NCBI GenBank assembly: GCA_026399025.1
Contig: JAPLRU010000048.1
Location: 1-43,737, forward strand
Direction of reading: 5' to 3'
Origin: Methylobacter sp.
GTDB taxonomy: Bacteria > Pseudomonadota > Gammaproteobacteria > Methylococcales > Methylomonadaceae
DNA length: 43,737 bases
In this document: one piece after another, positions 37,051 through 43,737 of the stretch
How the letters are laid out: every line of letters starts with the position of its first letter
How positions within the stretch are numbered: position 1 is the first letter of the stretch
Made by a program: the position numbers and the translations under genes
The notes under the pieces: model-generated
Seen by the model: the letters and a program-made list of their open reading frames with translations, nothing else
Databases searched by the model: none
What the model was told of the DNA's origin: nothing

Positions 37051-37282
37051 GCGCCCTCTCCTGCCGGACGACTTGCATGGGCAGATAGTTTGCTCCATGC
37101 AAAATCTGCATAAGCCACATCCCTGAGGCTTATTCAGGAGGTAGTGCAATGCAGGATCAATTGCCGGGAGAGTTGGGGTGAGGGGAATAAAACCAAGCAC
37201 TTACACTTTACTTATGAAGGGGCTGGACTTGTATCGATACTTATGACCCAAGGGAGAAGGAGAGCGCACAGCCTTAAGTCAA
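37051..37282. repeat. Diverged copy of the 3-140 element, interrupted
   Basis: CCCTCTCCTGCCGG (37054-37067) and GGGAGAGTTGGGGTGAGG (37166-37183) match the left arm of the element at 3-140, and GGGAGAAGGAGAGC...CAGCCTTAAGT (about 37252-37278) its right arm and end. The outer left terminus has been lost. A 95-bp insertion (37068-37162) splits the left arm. Confidence 0.75.
37068..37162. mobile_element. 95-bp insertion with a 5-bp target duplication
   Basis: The host repeat reads CCTCTCCTGCCGG then GAGAG; the insertion is flanked by GCCGG at 37063-37067 and again at 37163-37167, as left by a 5-bp staggered cut. Inside are two overlapping palindrome pairs: TTGCATGG (37073-37080) with CCATGCAA (37095-37102) and GCAGAT (37081-37086) with ATCTGC (37104-37109); and TAAGCC (37111-37116) with GGCTTA (37127-37132) and CCTGA (37122-37126) with TCAGG (37134-37138). 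The ends are not inverted repeats of each other. Confidence 0.65.
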
Positions 37283-37354
37283 CAGTATTGCCCCTGCTCT
37301 CTCCGGCAAAAGAGGCAGCTAATTGCCGAAGTTATTTCATGCTCATCCCTAAGC

Positions 37355-39790
37355 TTATTTATCGTTGCCATGATCCGGCGTAGGAAGATTCCCGCTATTC
37401 CAATATTTACTATCCGTCTTACGCATCTCCCGCACAATAAAAGCGTTATTTTTAAATTTAACGTTAATCGCGCCGCTGTCGGCACTTATCAAGTATTTCG
37501 CCTGTATCTGCCGATAGCGCGCCAACACCTCTTTATGCGGATGACCGAATTGATTTCGATAACCTGCCGGAATCAGCACGTAGTCGGGTTGTACGGCCTG
37601 CAAAAATCCGCTTGTCGATGACGTTTTGCTGCCGTGATGCGGCGCGACCAATACCTCGGCTTTTAAGGCCTCACCGTAAGTTTTAACCAACCAGGATTCT
37701 GCCGCGCCTTCTATATCGCCGGTCAATAATACCGTGCCGTGCTTCGCTTGGACTTTTAGTACGCAGGAATTGTCGTTGTCCGAAACAAACGCCTGCTGTG
37801 GCGCCAGCATCGTGAAGCGGACCTCATCCCATGTCCACGATTGCCCGGCTACACACGGCATCGGAGCGTACTCGCTTAATTGTTGCGAAACGCCGGTCAG
37901 CACCTGTTCAGTCGGTAGGCCGCGCATTAACGATGCAGCGCCGCCGATATGATCGTTGTCGCCATGACTGACGATTAAACGGTCGATTTGAGTTGCGCCT
38001 TGCGCACGCAAAAACGGCAACACAACGCTTTGCCCCATATCGCTCTCGGCGGAAAATTTCGCGCCGGTATCGTAAACCAGCCAATGCCGGCGGGTTTGCA
38101 CGACAACCGCCAAGCCTTGTCCGACATCCAGCAAGGTCATGTCGATGTCGCCGGTTTCGGGTTGTTTTACATCGCTAAACACCAACGGCAAAAACATCGC
38201 CAAACTCAAGCAGCGCGCCGGAATACCGGCCGGGGCCAGCAACAGCAATACGCCCGGCAGCGCAAAAAGCAAGGCCCAATACGAAGGCGGCGCATGAGTG
38301 ATCGACGCCATAGGCATTTCCGCCAGATGCGTGAGCAACCAGCCTAAACCTTGCACTAAATGACTGACCAAATAAAACAACTTGCCAGCCAACATCGGCG
38401 AAACAAACATCAGCATAATAGCCGACAACGACAACGGCACCGCCAATAGACTAATAACCGGCACGGCGACCAGATTAGCTAACGGCGCAATCACTGAAAC
38501 TTGTTGAAAAAACAGCACCAGCAAAGGCGACAAGCCCAGCGATGTGACCCAATGCAGTTTTATCGCGGCCCAAGCGTGACCCAACTTGCCCAAACGTCCG
38601 GAAACGGCGTAAACAATCAGGCTCACGGCGATAAACGACAACCAGAATCCCGCCGCCAACACGGCCAATGGATCCCACAGTAATACCGCGAATAAAGCGA
38701 CAGCCAAGGTATTAAAAGGGCGGCTGTTGCGTTGCAGAATAAGCGCGGCCATCGCGATAACCAGCATGACTACGGAACGCTGGGTAGGCACCGAAAACCC
38801 GGCCAATCCCGCGTAAAAAATCGCTGCCGACACCGCCGAAACGGCCGCGACTTTTTGCGGCGACCAAGCCAGTAAGCCGGTCCACGCCCAGGCTTTAAGC
38901 ACTAAAAAATACACCAGCCCGGCAATAAGCCCGATATGCGAGCCGGAAATCACGACCAAATGCGTGGTGCCGGTTTTACGAAAAATGTCCCATTGCTGTT
39001 GGCTGATACTGCTGCCGTCGCCGATAGTCAGCGCCTTTATCAAGGCCGAGGTTGGCGTGTTGCCCAGTGTGCTTGAAAGTCGATCGGCGATGCGCTGACG
39101 CCAAACGGCAATGCTGTGCCAAGCAGAATCGCCGCCCAGTAAAACAGGTTTCGGCAATGGGCGAATGTAACCTGTCGCGCCGATGCCTTCGCTAAATAAC
39201 CGGCGTTCGTAATCGAAGCCGCCGGGGTTTAGATTGCCGTGGACGCGCTTTAGTTTAACGGTAAAAGTCCAATGCTGACCGGCTTTGACGGCTTGATCCG
39301 GGTAATACCAGCTTAAACGCAGTTTTGGAGGTAGGTGCAGCTTATGTTCGATGCCGGTTCCCGACCGGCTTGCGGCATACACACAATCCCTGGTGATCGC
39401 CGCGCCGGCTCCCGGCCGGCCCGCGGCATACACACCATCCCTGGCGATCGCCGCGCCGGTTCCCGACCGGCTTGCGGCATACACACCATCCCTGGCGATA
39501 AAGTCGAAGCGGACTCTTCTTTCATCTTGTTCCGGCAAGTCGGCTATCACGCCGCTCACCTGAATCTCCACGCCTTCCAGCTGTTCGGGCAGTCGCTCGG
39601 ACAAGCGATGCAGCGCAAACCCTATCGCCCACATCACGCCGAGTACAAAAAATAAACATCGCCAATAACGCAGCCAAGCAATAATGCCGCCGACTACGGT
39701 TCCGACTAACAGCCATCCCATATCCGGCAATACCGAAAGCTGCTGAACCAGCATCAATCCGGCTAAAAATGACAGGGCGGAAATGACCAT
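37355..39790 (-). CDS. comEC: DNA internalization/competence protein ComEC/Rec2
   Basis: ComEC forms the inner-membrane channel through which single-stranded DNA enters during natural transformation. The 811 residues show two N-terminal membrane helices, an OB-type DUF4131 domain (about 60-230), the competence membrane domain (about 230-500, with VVISGSHIGLIAGL), and a metallo-beta-lactamase-like domain (about 550-790) with DVGQGLAVVV, SHGDNDHIGG and LVAPHHGSKTSSTSGF. The gene is complete and begins with an AAGGTG site before ATG 39790. Oddly, residues about 98-146 are a 17-residue sequence repeated three times (ARDGVYAASRSGTGAA type), inserted in the OB domain. The frame is kept, so the protein may still work. 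Confidence 0.95.
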   Translation of the reverse strand: MVISALSFLAGLMLVQQLSVLPDMGWLLVGTVVGGIIAWLRYWRCLFFVLGVMWAIGFALHRLSERLPEQLEGVEIQVSGVIADLPEQDERRVRFDFIARDGVYAASRSGTGAAIARDGVYAAGRPGAGAAITRDCVYAASRSGTGIEHKLHLPPKLRLSWYYPDQAVKAGQHWTFTVKLKRVHGNLNPGGFDYERRLFSEGIGATGYIRPLPKPVLLGGDSAWHSIAVWRQRIADRLSSTLGNTPTSALIKALTIGDGSSISQQQWDIFRKTGTTHLVVISGSHIGLIAGLVYFLVLKAWAWTGLLAWSPQKVAAVSAVSAAIFYAGLAGFSVPTQRSVVMLVIAMAALILQRNSRPFNTLAVALFAVLLWDPLAVLAAGFWLSFIAVSLIVYAVSGRLGKLGHAWAAIKLHWVTSLGLSPLLVLFFQQVSVIAPLANLVAVPVISLLAVPLSLSAIMLMFVSPMLAGKLFYLVSHLVQGLGWLLTHLAEMPMASITHAPPSYWALLFALPGVLLLLAPAGIPARCLSLAMFLPLVFSDVKQPETGDIDMTLLDVGQGLAVVVQTRRHWLVYDTGAKFSAESDMGQSVVLPFLRAQGATQIDRLIVSHGDNDHIGGAASLMRGLPTEQVLTGVSQQLSEYAPMPCVAGQSWTWDEVRFTMLAPQQAFVSDNDNSCVLKVQAKHGTVLLTGDIEGAAESWLVKTYGEALKAEVLVAPHHGSKTSSTSGFLQAVQPDYVLIPAGYRNQFGHPHKEVLARYRQIQAKYLISADSGAINVKFKNNAFIVREMRKTDSKYWNSGNLPTPDHGNDK
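39353..39499. repeat. 51-bp tandem repeat, 2.9 copies, inside comEC
   Basis: Units start at 39353, 39404 and 39455; the third agrees to about 39499. Each begins with a small palindrome (GCCGGTTCCCGACCGGC type; the middle copy differs slightly) followed by TGCGGCATACACAC and ATCCCTGG. Length divisible by three keeps the comEC frame. Confidence 0.95.
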
Positions 39791-39989
39791 TTAACACCTT
39801 AGGGTTTTTTAGGCTAACTAAAACCTGATAAACTGAGTGTAACCTTAGTTTATAACGGAACACCGATAACACGGGTTAAACGGATTTTATTTTCTTTTTT
39901 AGTCCAATCCGTGTCGCCAAAAGGCGGCTACTTCCCGTATCCATGTTCCCTTTTTGAATAGTCACATAACCTTAAAATAAGAAATAACG

Positions 39990-40529
39990 ATGCCTAAAGA
40001 AATCATACAAAAACTGATCAATAAGTTTATTCCCGATCCCGAAATCATTAAACGCCATAAAAACCTTCAATTTCTTGGCGATAAACTGCACGAACCTAAT
40101 CTCTGGCATTTAAACCGCCGCTCTATTGCGCTGGCTTTTGCCGTCGGTCTGTTTTGCGCCTGGATTCCAACCCCTACGCAAATGGCTATTGCCGCTGCCG
40201 GCGCCATTTACTTCAGGGCTAATCTGCCTATTTCGGTAGCGCTGGTCTGGATAACCAATCCCATCACGATGCCGCCGCTGTTTTATTTTGCTTACGAGGT
40301 CGGACTCTGGTTTATGAACCAGCCTGCCGGTACCGATGAGTCGGGGTTTTCAGTAAGCAACATATTCTCCGGACTCAGCAATATCTGGCAACCGTTTCTG
40401 GTCGGCTGTTTTATTATGGGTATCGTGTCGTCGGCCGTCGGTTATTTCGGTCTGCAATATTATTGGAAGTACCATATAACCAAGAAATGGGAAGAAAGAA
40501 AGGCAAAACGGCTTGCCAAGCACGATTAA
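39990..40529 (+). CDS. DUF2062 membrane protein
   Basis: The 179 residues fit the DUF2062 family: a cytosolic lead (1-45), then a LAFAVGLFCAWIPTPTQMAI segment and paired glycine/proline-rich helices with VWITNPITMPPLFYFAYEVG, the family hallmark, and a final helix before a Lys/Arg-rich tail. Function is unknown; it is often found near ComEC or ABC-type lipid genes in gammaproteobacteria, as here. It is divergent from comEC (199 bp apart) and ends 3 bp from the convergent GT4 gene. The ATG at 39990 lacks a good ribosome site. Confidence 0.88.
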   Translation: MPKEIIQKLINKFIPDPEIIKRHKNLQFLGDKLHEPNLWHLNRRSIALAFAVGLFCAWIPTPTQMAIAAAGAIYFRANLPISVALVWITNPITMPPLFYFAYEVGLWFMNQPAGTDESGFSVSNIFSGLSNIWQPFLVGCFIMGIVSSAVGYFGLQYYWKYHITKKWEERKAKRLAKHD

Positions 40530-40532
40530 AGG

Positions 40533-41780
40533 CTACTGCCCGGCCAATTTCGCAATCCATGCCAATTGTTTGGGCAAACATACTGTTCTAAGATCATAGT
40601 TGGCTACTGCAAAAGCCCGCGCATTCGCACCAAGCCTTACCCTGGCGGCCGGATCGTCCAGCAATGCGCAAACCTCGTCGGTCAACGCCGCCGAATCGAA
40701 AAAATCCACCAGCCGTCCGGTATCGTCATGATGAATGGCCTCCTGTAACGGCTGTGTATTACTGGCGACAATCGCGCAGCCTACACTCATCGCTTCCAGC
40801 AAACTCCAGCTCAATACGAAAGGATAGGTCAGATAAATATGAACCCTTGACAGTTGTAACAGCGGGATAAAATGCTGGTACGACACTTTACCGAGAAAAT
40901 GCAGGCGCTGCCAATCGGCATCGCTCATCAGGGGCCGCACTTCGCCGGCAAAAATATCTTTCCATGTTCGACCATCCTTGGGCCGCGCGCCGTAACTGAC
41001 TTCGTCGCCGCCGACGATTAATACACGGGCATTAGGCCGCCGTTTCAATAACTCCGGCAGCGCCCGCATGAAGATATGGTAGCCTCGATACGGCTCCAGG
41101 TTGCGATTGACGAAGGTAATGATTTCATCCGCTTTAGTCAGTTCCAGCTTGCCGTTAGCGGTATTCAACGCCAGACTGACGTTCGGATTGGGCGTAACGG
41201 CTTGAGTATCGATGCCGTCATGGACGACGCTGATGCGGCTGCGAAACGGCTCCGGAAAGGTGCTTGCCTGCCAATGAGTCGGCGAGATACCGGCATCGGT
41301 TACCTCGAAATGAAGTAAATTGTTCAAGTTTTTAAGGCGTAAGCGACACACCTCGCCTTCATCTTTGGATGGAAATTCAGGGTCAAAGCCAACATCCGCC
41401 CCTTGGGCATGATAGAAAAATTCGCAGTAGATTCCGAGTTTGGCCGTCGGCCACACATCTTTTAAAAAAAGGCTTTCTCCCCAACCGGGGTGAGCCACAA
41501 TAATATCCGGGCTGAAACCGGCGTTCCGCATGTGCAGCGCGGCCCTAAAGCACGCTTCGCCTCGTATGGTTTTAGTCTCGAAGTCACTGACCCAGGGATG
41601 CACATTGGCCGAAGTGCCCCTATTAAGGTTATAAGGTACCAGTTCGACGCCTTGCCATTCAGTCATGTTTACCTTTTGCGTGGTCATCGCGACAACGCGA
41701 TTGACCGGATCGGCGGCTAGAGCCGGAGCCAAATGCTTAAACTGACCGGGGAAGTTTTGGTGAATAAAAAGAATATTCAT
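40533..41780 (-). CDS. Glycosyltransferase family 4 protein
   Basis: This is a GT-B enzyme, 415 residues from the ATG at 41780; a TTG at 41795 would add five. It begins MNILFIHQNFPGQFKHLAP, the glycine-rich N-terminal start of a GT4 subgroup, has ITFVNRNLEPYRGYHIFMRA (about 230) and the donor-binding GT4 signature SWSLLEAMSVGCAIVASNT (about 325-343) with the E-x7-E type acidic pair. It probably builds a polysaccharide or glycoconjugate in the cytosol. No other polysaccharide gene is adjacent. Confidence 0.92.
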   Translation of the reverse strand: MNILFIHQNFPGQFKHLAPALAADPVNRVVAMTTQKVNMTEWQGVELVPYNLNRGTSANVHPWVSDFETKTIRGEACFRAALHMRNAGFSPDIIVAHPGWGESLFLKDVWPTAKLGIYCEFFYHAQGADVGFDPEFPSKDEGEVCRLRLKNLNNLLHFEVTDAGISPTHWQASTFPEPFRSRISVVHDGIDTQAVTPNPNVSLALNTANGKLELTKADEIITFVNRNLEPYRGYHIFMRALPELLKRRPNARVLIVGGDEVSYGARPKDGRTWKDIFAGEVRPLMSDADWQRLHFLGKVSYQHFIPLLQLSRVHIYLTYPFVLSWSLLEAMSVGCAIVASNTQPLQEAIHHDDTGRLVDFFDSAALTDEVCALLDDPAARVRLGANARAFAVANYDLRTVCLPKQLAWIAKLAGQ

Positions 41781-42091
41781 GGTATCAGTAGTCAATAGTA
41801 TTACGTGAGCCGAAACCGGCCGGCTTAAATGCGGAAAGCCGTGGTGAAGAAGCGAAAAATAAGCGGCAATGGTCGCTTGTATAAAACTAAAACGCGGGCA
41901 ATCCGCTTTTTCTAAAGCAAGTCATTCATATCCGGATTAAAAGCTTTAGCTCATATTTCAAGCCGGGCTATTCATGGTTAAGCAACACCGACTTGTTTGG
42001 ACAAGCCGGTTTGAGCAAGACTACGATATTTCCGCCAAGCCTTAAACCTGCTTTCAGCGGCAACCATCATAATGACACGCTATATAGGCCG
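41781..42091. other. Intergenic stretch upstream of the GT4 gene
   Basis: About 310 bp between two minus-strand genes. No coding frame of note, no strong hairpin, and no clear promoter match was seen. Confidence 0.4.
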
Positions 42092-42550
42092 TTAAAAATA
42101 AACAAATTTTGCCGTCCCGGCCAAAGGAATAACTTTGTAATTATCCAGTTGCCCACTGTTAAAGCCCGGAATAACTGAAAATTTATGTTGGGTAACAATG
42201 CCTTGGGTTTTAACAGGCGCTTCCAAGGTTTGATCGAGGTTAACGCGAGGCAGCAGAATAGAGAATGCCGCCGAGTTGCTATCAACCGTCATGGTGGTAG
42301 TGACAGTCACTAAAGTACCTATTTCGGTTCCTATCGTTCTGATTTGGTCGCCTTTAAAATTAAGCGTCTTTTTACCGGATCGGTAAGTAAAATGCGCCAA
42401 GCCGTCCAGTCCGCCGGTGCTGTAGCTAATGTGTATATTATTGCCGGTCAATTCATATATATTGGGTTGCGTTGTAGTATCCGAGCCTGAAAACGCGACT
42501 GTCGGCATCATCAACGCTCCCACTAAAACTGCAATTTTTTTATTAAACAT
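42092..42550 (-). CDS. Secreted protein of unknown function
   Basis: I do not recognise this 152-residue protein. It has a signal peptide (MFNKKIAVLVGALMMPTVAFS, cleavage near residue 21) and a mature part rich in Thr, Gly and beta-strand patterns (HISYSTGGLDGLAHFTYRSG, TVTTTMTVDSNSAAF), with no cysteine. A strong AGGGG site 8-9 bases before the ATG confirms it. It is flanked by the GT4 gene and a divergent small gene. The last residues, FVYF, end in an aromatic like many outer-membrane proteins, but the protein is too short for a typical barrel. Confidence 0.82.
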   Translation of the reverse strand: MFNKKIAVLVGALMMPTVAFSGSDTTTQPNIYELTGNNIHISYSTGGLDGLAHFTYRSGKKTLNFKGDQIRTIGTEIGTLVTVTTTMTVDSNSAAFSILLPRVNLDQTLEAPVKTQGIVTQHKFSVIPGFNSGQLDNYKVIPLAGTAKFVYF

Positions 42551-42829
42551 TTCATATCCCCTAAGCTGAAAACAATATCCCGCTCAGCATAGGTCATAGC
42601 ACGGCTATTTTCAAACACTAATTGTAGCGGCCCAGTCGTTAAAACAAGGGAACACAGCGGATTATGATCAACACAGATAAGCCTAAAACCGCCTACTTTT
42701 AGCACCAGTTCGGCATTGTCTTAAGCAGTGATCGTTGACGAAAAGTGCAGTTGTGCGGTTTTGTTGGTGTTTGCTGGGACCCATCCTATAAAATAGACGG
42801 ATTGACACAAAAATTAACGGGAGATCATG

Positions 42830-43153
42830 ATGCTTTGTTTGTCGGAAGACGACTTGAAAAATTTCATTGGCGGAGTTATCCGAAATGTCGCCAGGGAACT
42901 GAAAATAAACCAATCGGAACAGATAACTTATTTCAAGCTTGTTAAGCAGATCAAAATCGAAAATCAGGCCGTCTCAAACAAACTTGAAAAATTCTTTAAG
43001 GCTTATAAAAAATGGCATGACTTGCAAGTCAAACTCGGCCTGGAAAGCCAAACCGGGGATATTTCAGCGCAAGACAAGGACAAGCTTCAAAGCTACCTTT
43101 CCAATCGAGACCTTGCCAGAGAAGCTCTATTGAAAGAACTTCGCCAACCATAG
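42830..43153 (+). CDS. Small helical protein of unknown function
   Basis: The frame has two consecutive ATG codons (42827 and 42830). I choose the second, 107 residues, because GGGAG at 42819-42823 sits at normal spacing from it. The protein is helical and lysine-rich, with no signal or membrane helix (LSEDDLKNFIGGVIRNVA at the start, LEKFFKAYKKWHDL in the middle). No family is recognised. The gene appears real: clear ribosome site and balanced codon use. Confidence 0.72.
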   Translation: MLCLSEDDLKNFIGGVIRNVARELKINQSEQITYFKLVKQIKIENQAVSNKLEKFFKAYKKWHDLQVKLGLESQTGDISAQDKDKLQSYLSNRDLAREALLKELRQP

Positions 43154-43382
43154 TATTAAAGGGCCGTTATAAGGTAATTACTCCCTTATTCCCGGCTCTC
43201 AAATGAGTAGACCTTGCTGACTAGTGATTTAACACTCATGGCTCCCCTGCCCTATTGCCGCTTAAAGTGTGTACAGGGAGTTTGCCGATGGTGGTTTTTA
43301 TTTTCTTTTATTGAAAACAATGTTAAAAAACAAAAGGTCTTTTGCTTCAACACCCATTCATTCTTAAACCTGGAGAGCCTTA

Positions 43383-43604
43383 ATGAGCGCACTTGAAATT
43401 GTAGCTGTACTTATCATTTTAGCGATAGCTATCCCTATTATCTTAAAAATGCGAAAAAAAGATTCATCCTGCTCGCATTGCTCACCTAAAGAAACACCCG
43501 TAAGCAAACCTACCGTTTCGGAGCCGGTAAAGCAAGAACCGAAGCTTGAGTCCGTCGATCAACCTATAACCGATGTTGAGTTTTCTACAGAACCGCAAAC
43601 GTAA
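43383..43604 (+). CDS. Small single-pass membrane protein
   Basis: The 73 residues have one membrane helix (ALEIVAVLIILAIAIPIIL, 3-21), a basic stop-transfer (KMRKKD), a CSHC pair and an acidic, Pro/Glu-rich tail. GGAGAG before the ATG supports the start. Tail orientation is likely cytosolic by the positive-inside rule. Function unknown. Confidence 0.7.
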   Translation: MSALEIVAVLIILAIAIPIILKMRKKDSSCSHCSPKETPVSKPTVSEPVKQEPKLESVDQPITDVEFSTEPQT

Positions 43605-43737
43605 CTACTCGCCCCAATTGTTTTCATTACAAAATCAAAAAAAAGCTTGACAGTTTTTTCGCCTTTAAAAAATCATTTTCTTTGGGCAGCAAAAAACTCA
43701 GCAAATAAACCCGCTACGACAGTGTTGTTGACGATGA
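43605..43737. other. Window end, AT-rich, no feature
   Basis: About 130 bp after the last gene, with A-runs and a TTGACAGTTTTTT sequence that could be a -35 box for a gene outside the window. Nothing more can be supported. Confidence 0.3.

Larger units (their letters stand above)
36912..37354. other. Convergent gap filled with a MITE-like repeat and a nested insertion
   Basis: The gap between the carboxypeptidase gene and comEC is mostly the repeat described at 37051-37282, with a 95-bp insertion inside. An 11-bp Lys/Asn-poor plus-strand frame at 37144-37383 is spurious, as it crosses the repeat and runs into comEC. Confidence 0.6.

Noticed and set aside
37144..37383. Plus-strand 79-codon frame in the convergent gap
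   Set aside because: It crosses the palindromic repeat and ends inside comEC on the other strand.
39353..39655. Plus-strand frame of 106 codons with PACGIHTIPGD-type repeats
   Set aside because: It is the antisense shadow of the 51-bp repeats in comEC; comEC is clearly the real frame.

Overview
The window looks like a chromosomal segment of a gammaproteobacterium with moderate G+C content. An aerobic, metal-handling lineage such as a Methylococcales methanotroph would fit: there is an SmbP-type small metal-binding protein, a copper oxidase/cupredoxin pair, a TonB/YfiR/hybrid-kinase cluster, an RF3 and GltBD of proteobacterial type, and many small palindromic repeats. This assignment is an inference; no rRNA, tRNA or methane-oxidation gene is present to confirm it, and no tRNA, rRNA, CRISPR array, prophage or integron was found.

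Layout. 1-3.5 kb: a palindromic repeat, a secreted C-type-lectin-fold protein, then a C5 cytosine methyltransferase with a Vsr mismatch endonuclease. 3.5-9.8 kb: metal and ion transport, with a 1247-residue fusion of an AI-2E/PerM-type permease to a P-type cation ATPase, SmbP, and a CNNM/CorC-type membrane protein. 10-13.2 kb: a GT1-type glycosyltransferase and release factor RF3. 13.2-16.3 kb: a lone short flagellin with its own terminator, long non-coding stretches with repeats, and one small conserved-looking protein. 16.3-22.8 kb: a compact minus-strand signalling operon, read as TonB-dependent receptor, YfiR, hybrid histidine kinase (REC-REC-HPt), REC-GGDEF diguanylate cyclase. 23.2-30.1 kb: an ISAs1-type transposase remnant and the glutamate synthase genes gltB and gltD. 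30.2-31.9 kb: a small zinc-ribbon-like protein, a TPR-like lipoprotein and a protein of unknown function. 32.1-34.5 kb: a multicopper oxidase overlapping a membrane-anchored cupredoxin. 34.6-36.9 kb: a GH17-like glycosidase and a D,D-carboxypeptidase. 37.3-40.5 kb: ComEC with an in-frame tandem repeat, and a DUF2062 membrane protein. 40.5 kb to the end: a GT4 glycosyltransferase and three small proteins of unknown function.

How the genes fit together. The signalling operon reads as a signal path from the outer membrane through the periplasm to c-di-GMP. The permease-ATPase fusion, SmbP and CorC-like protein form a loose metal/ion neighbourhood, echoed by the copper oxidase pair. The non-coding DNA is notable: at least five kinds of palindromic or MITE-like repeat occur, all four sizeable convergent intergenic gaps hold one, one element carries a clean 95-bp secondary insertion with a 5-bp target duplication, and fragments of two repeat types have become coding sequence (the end of the cupredoxin gene and a 51-bp triplicated block in comEC).
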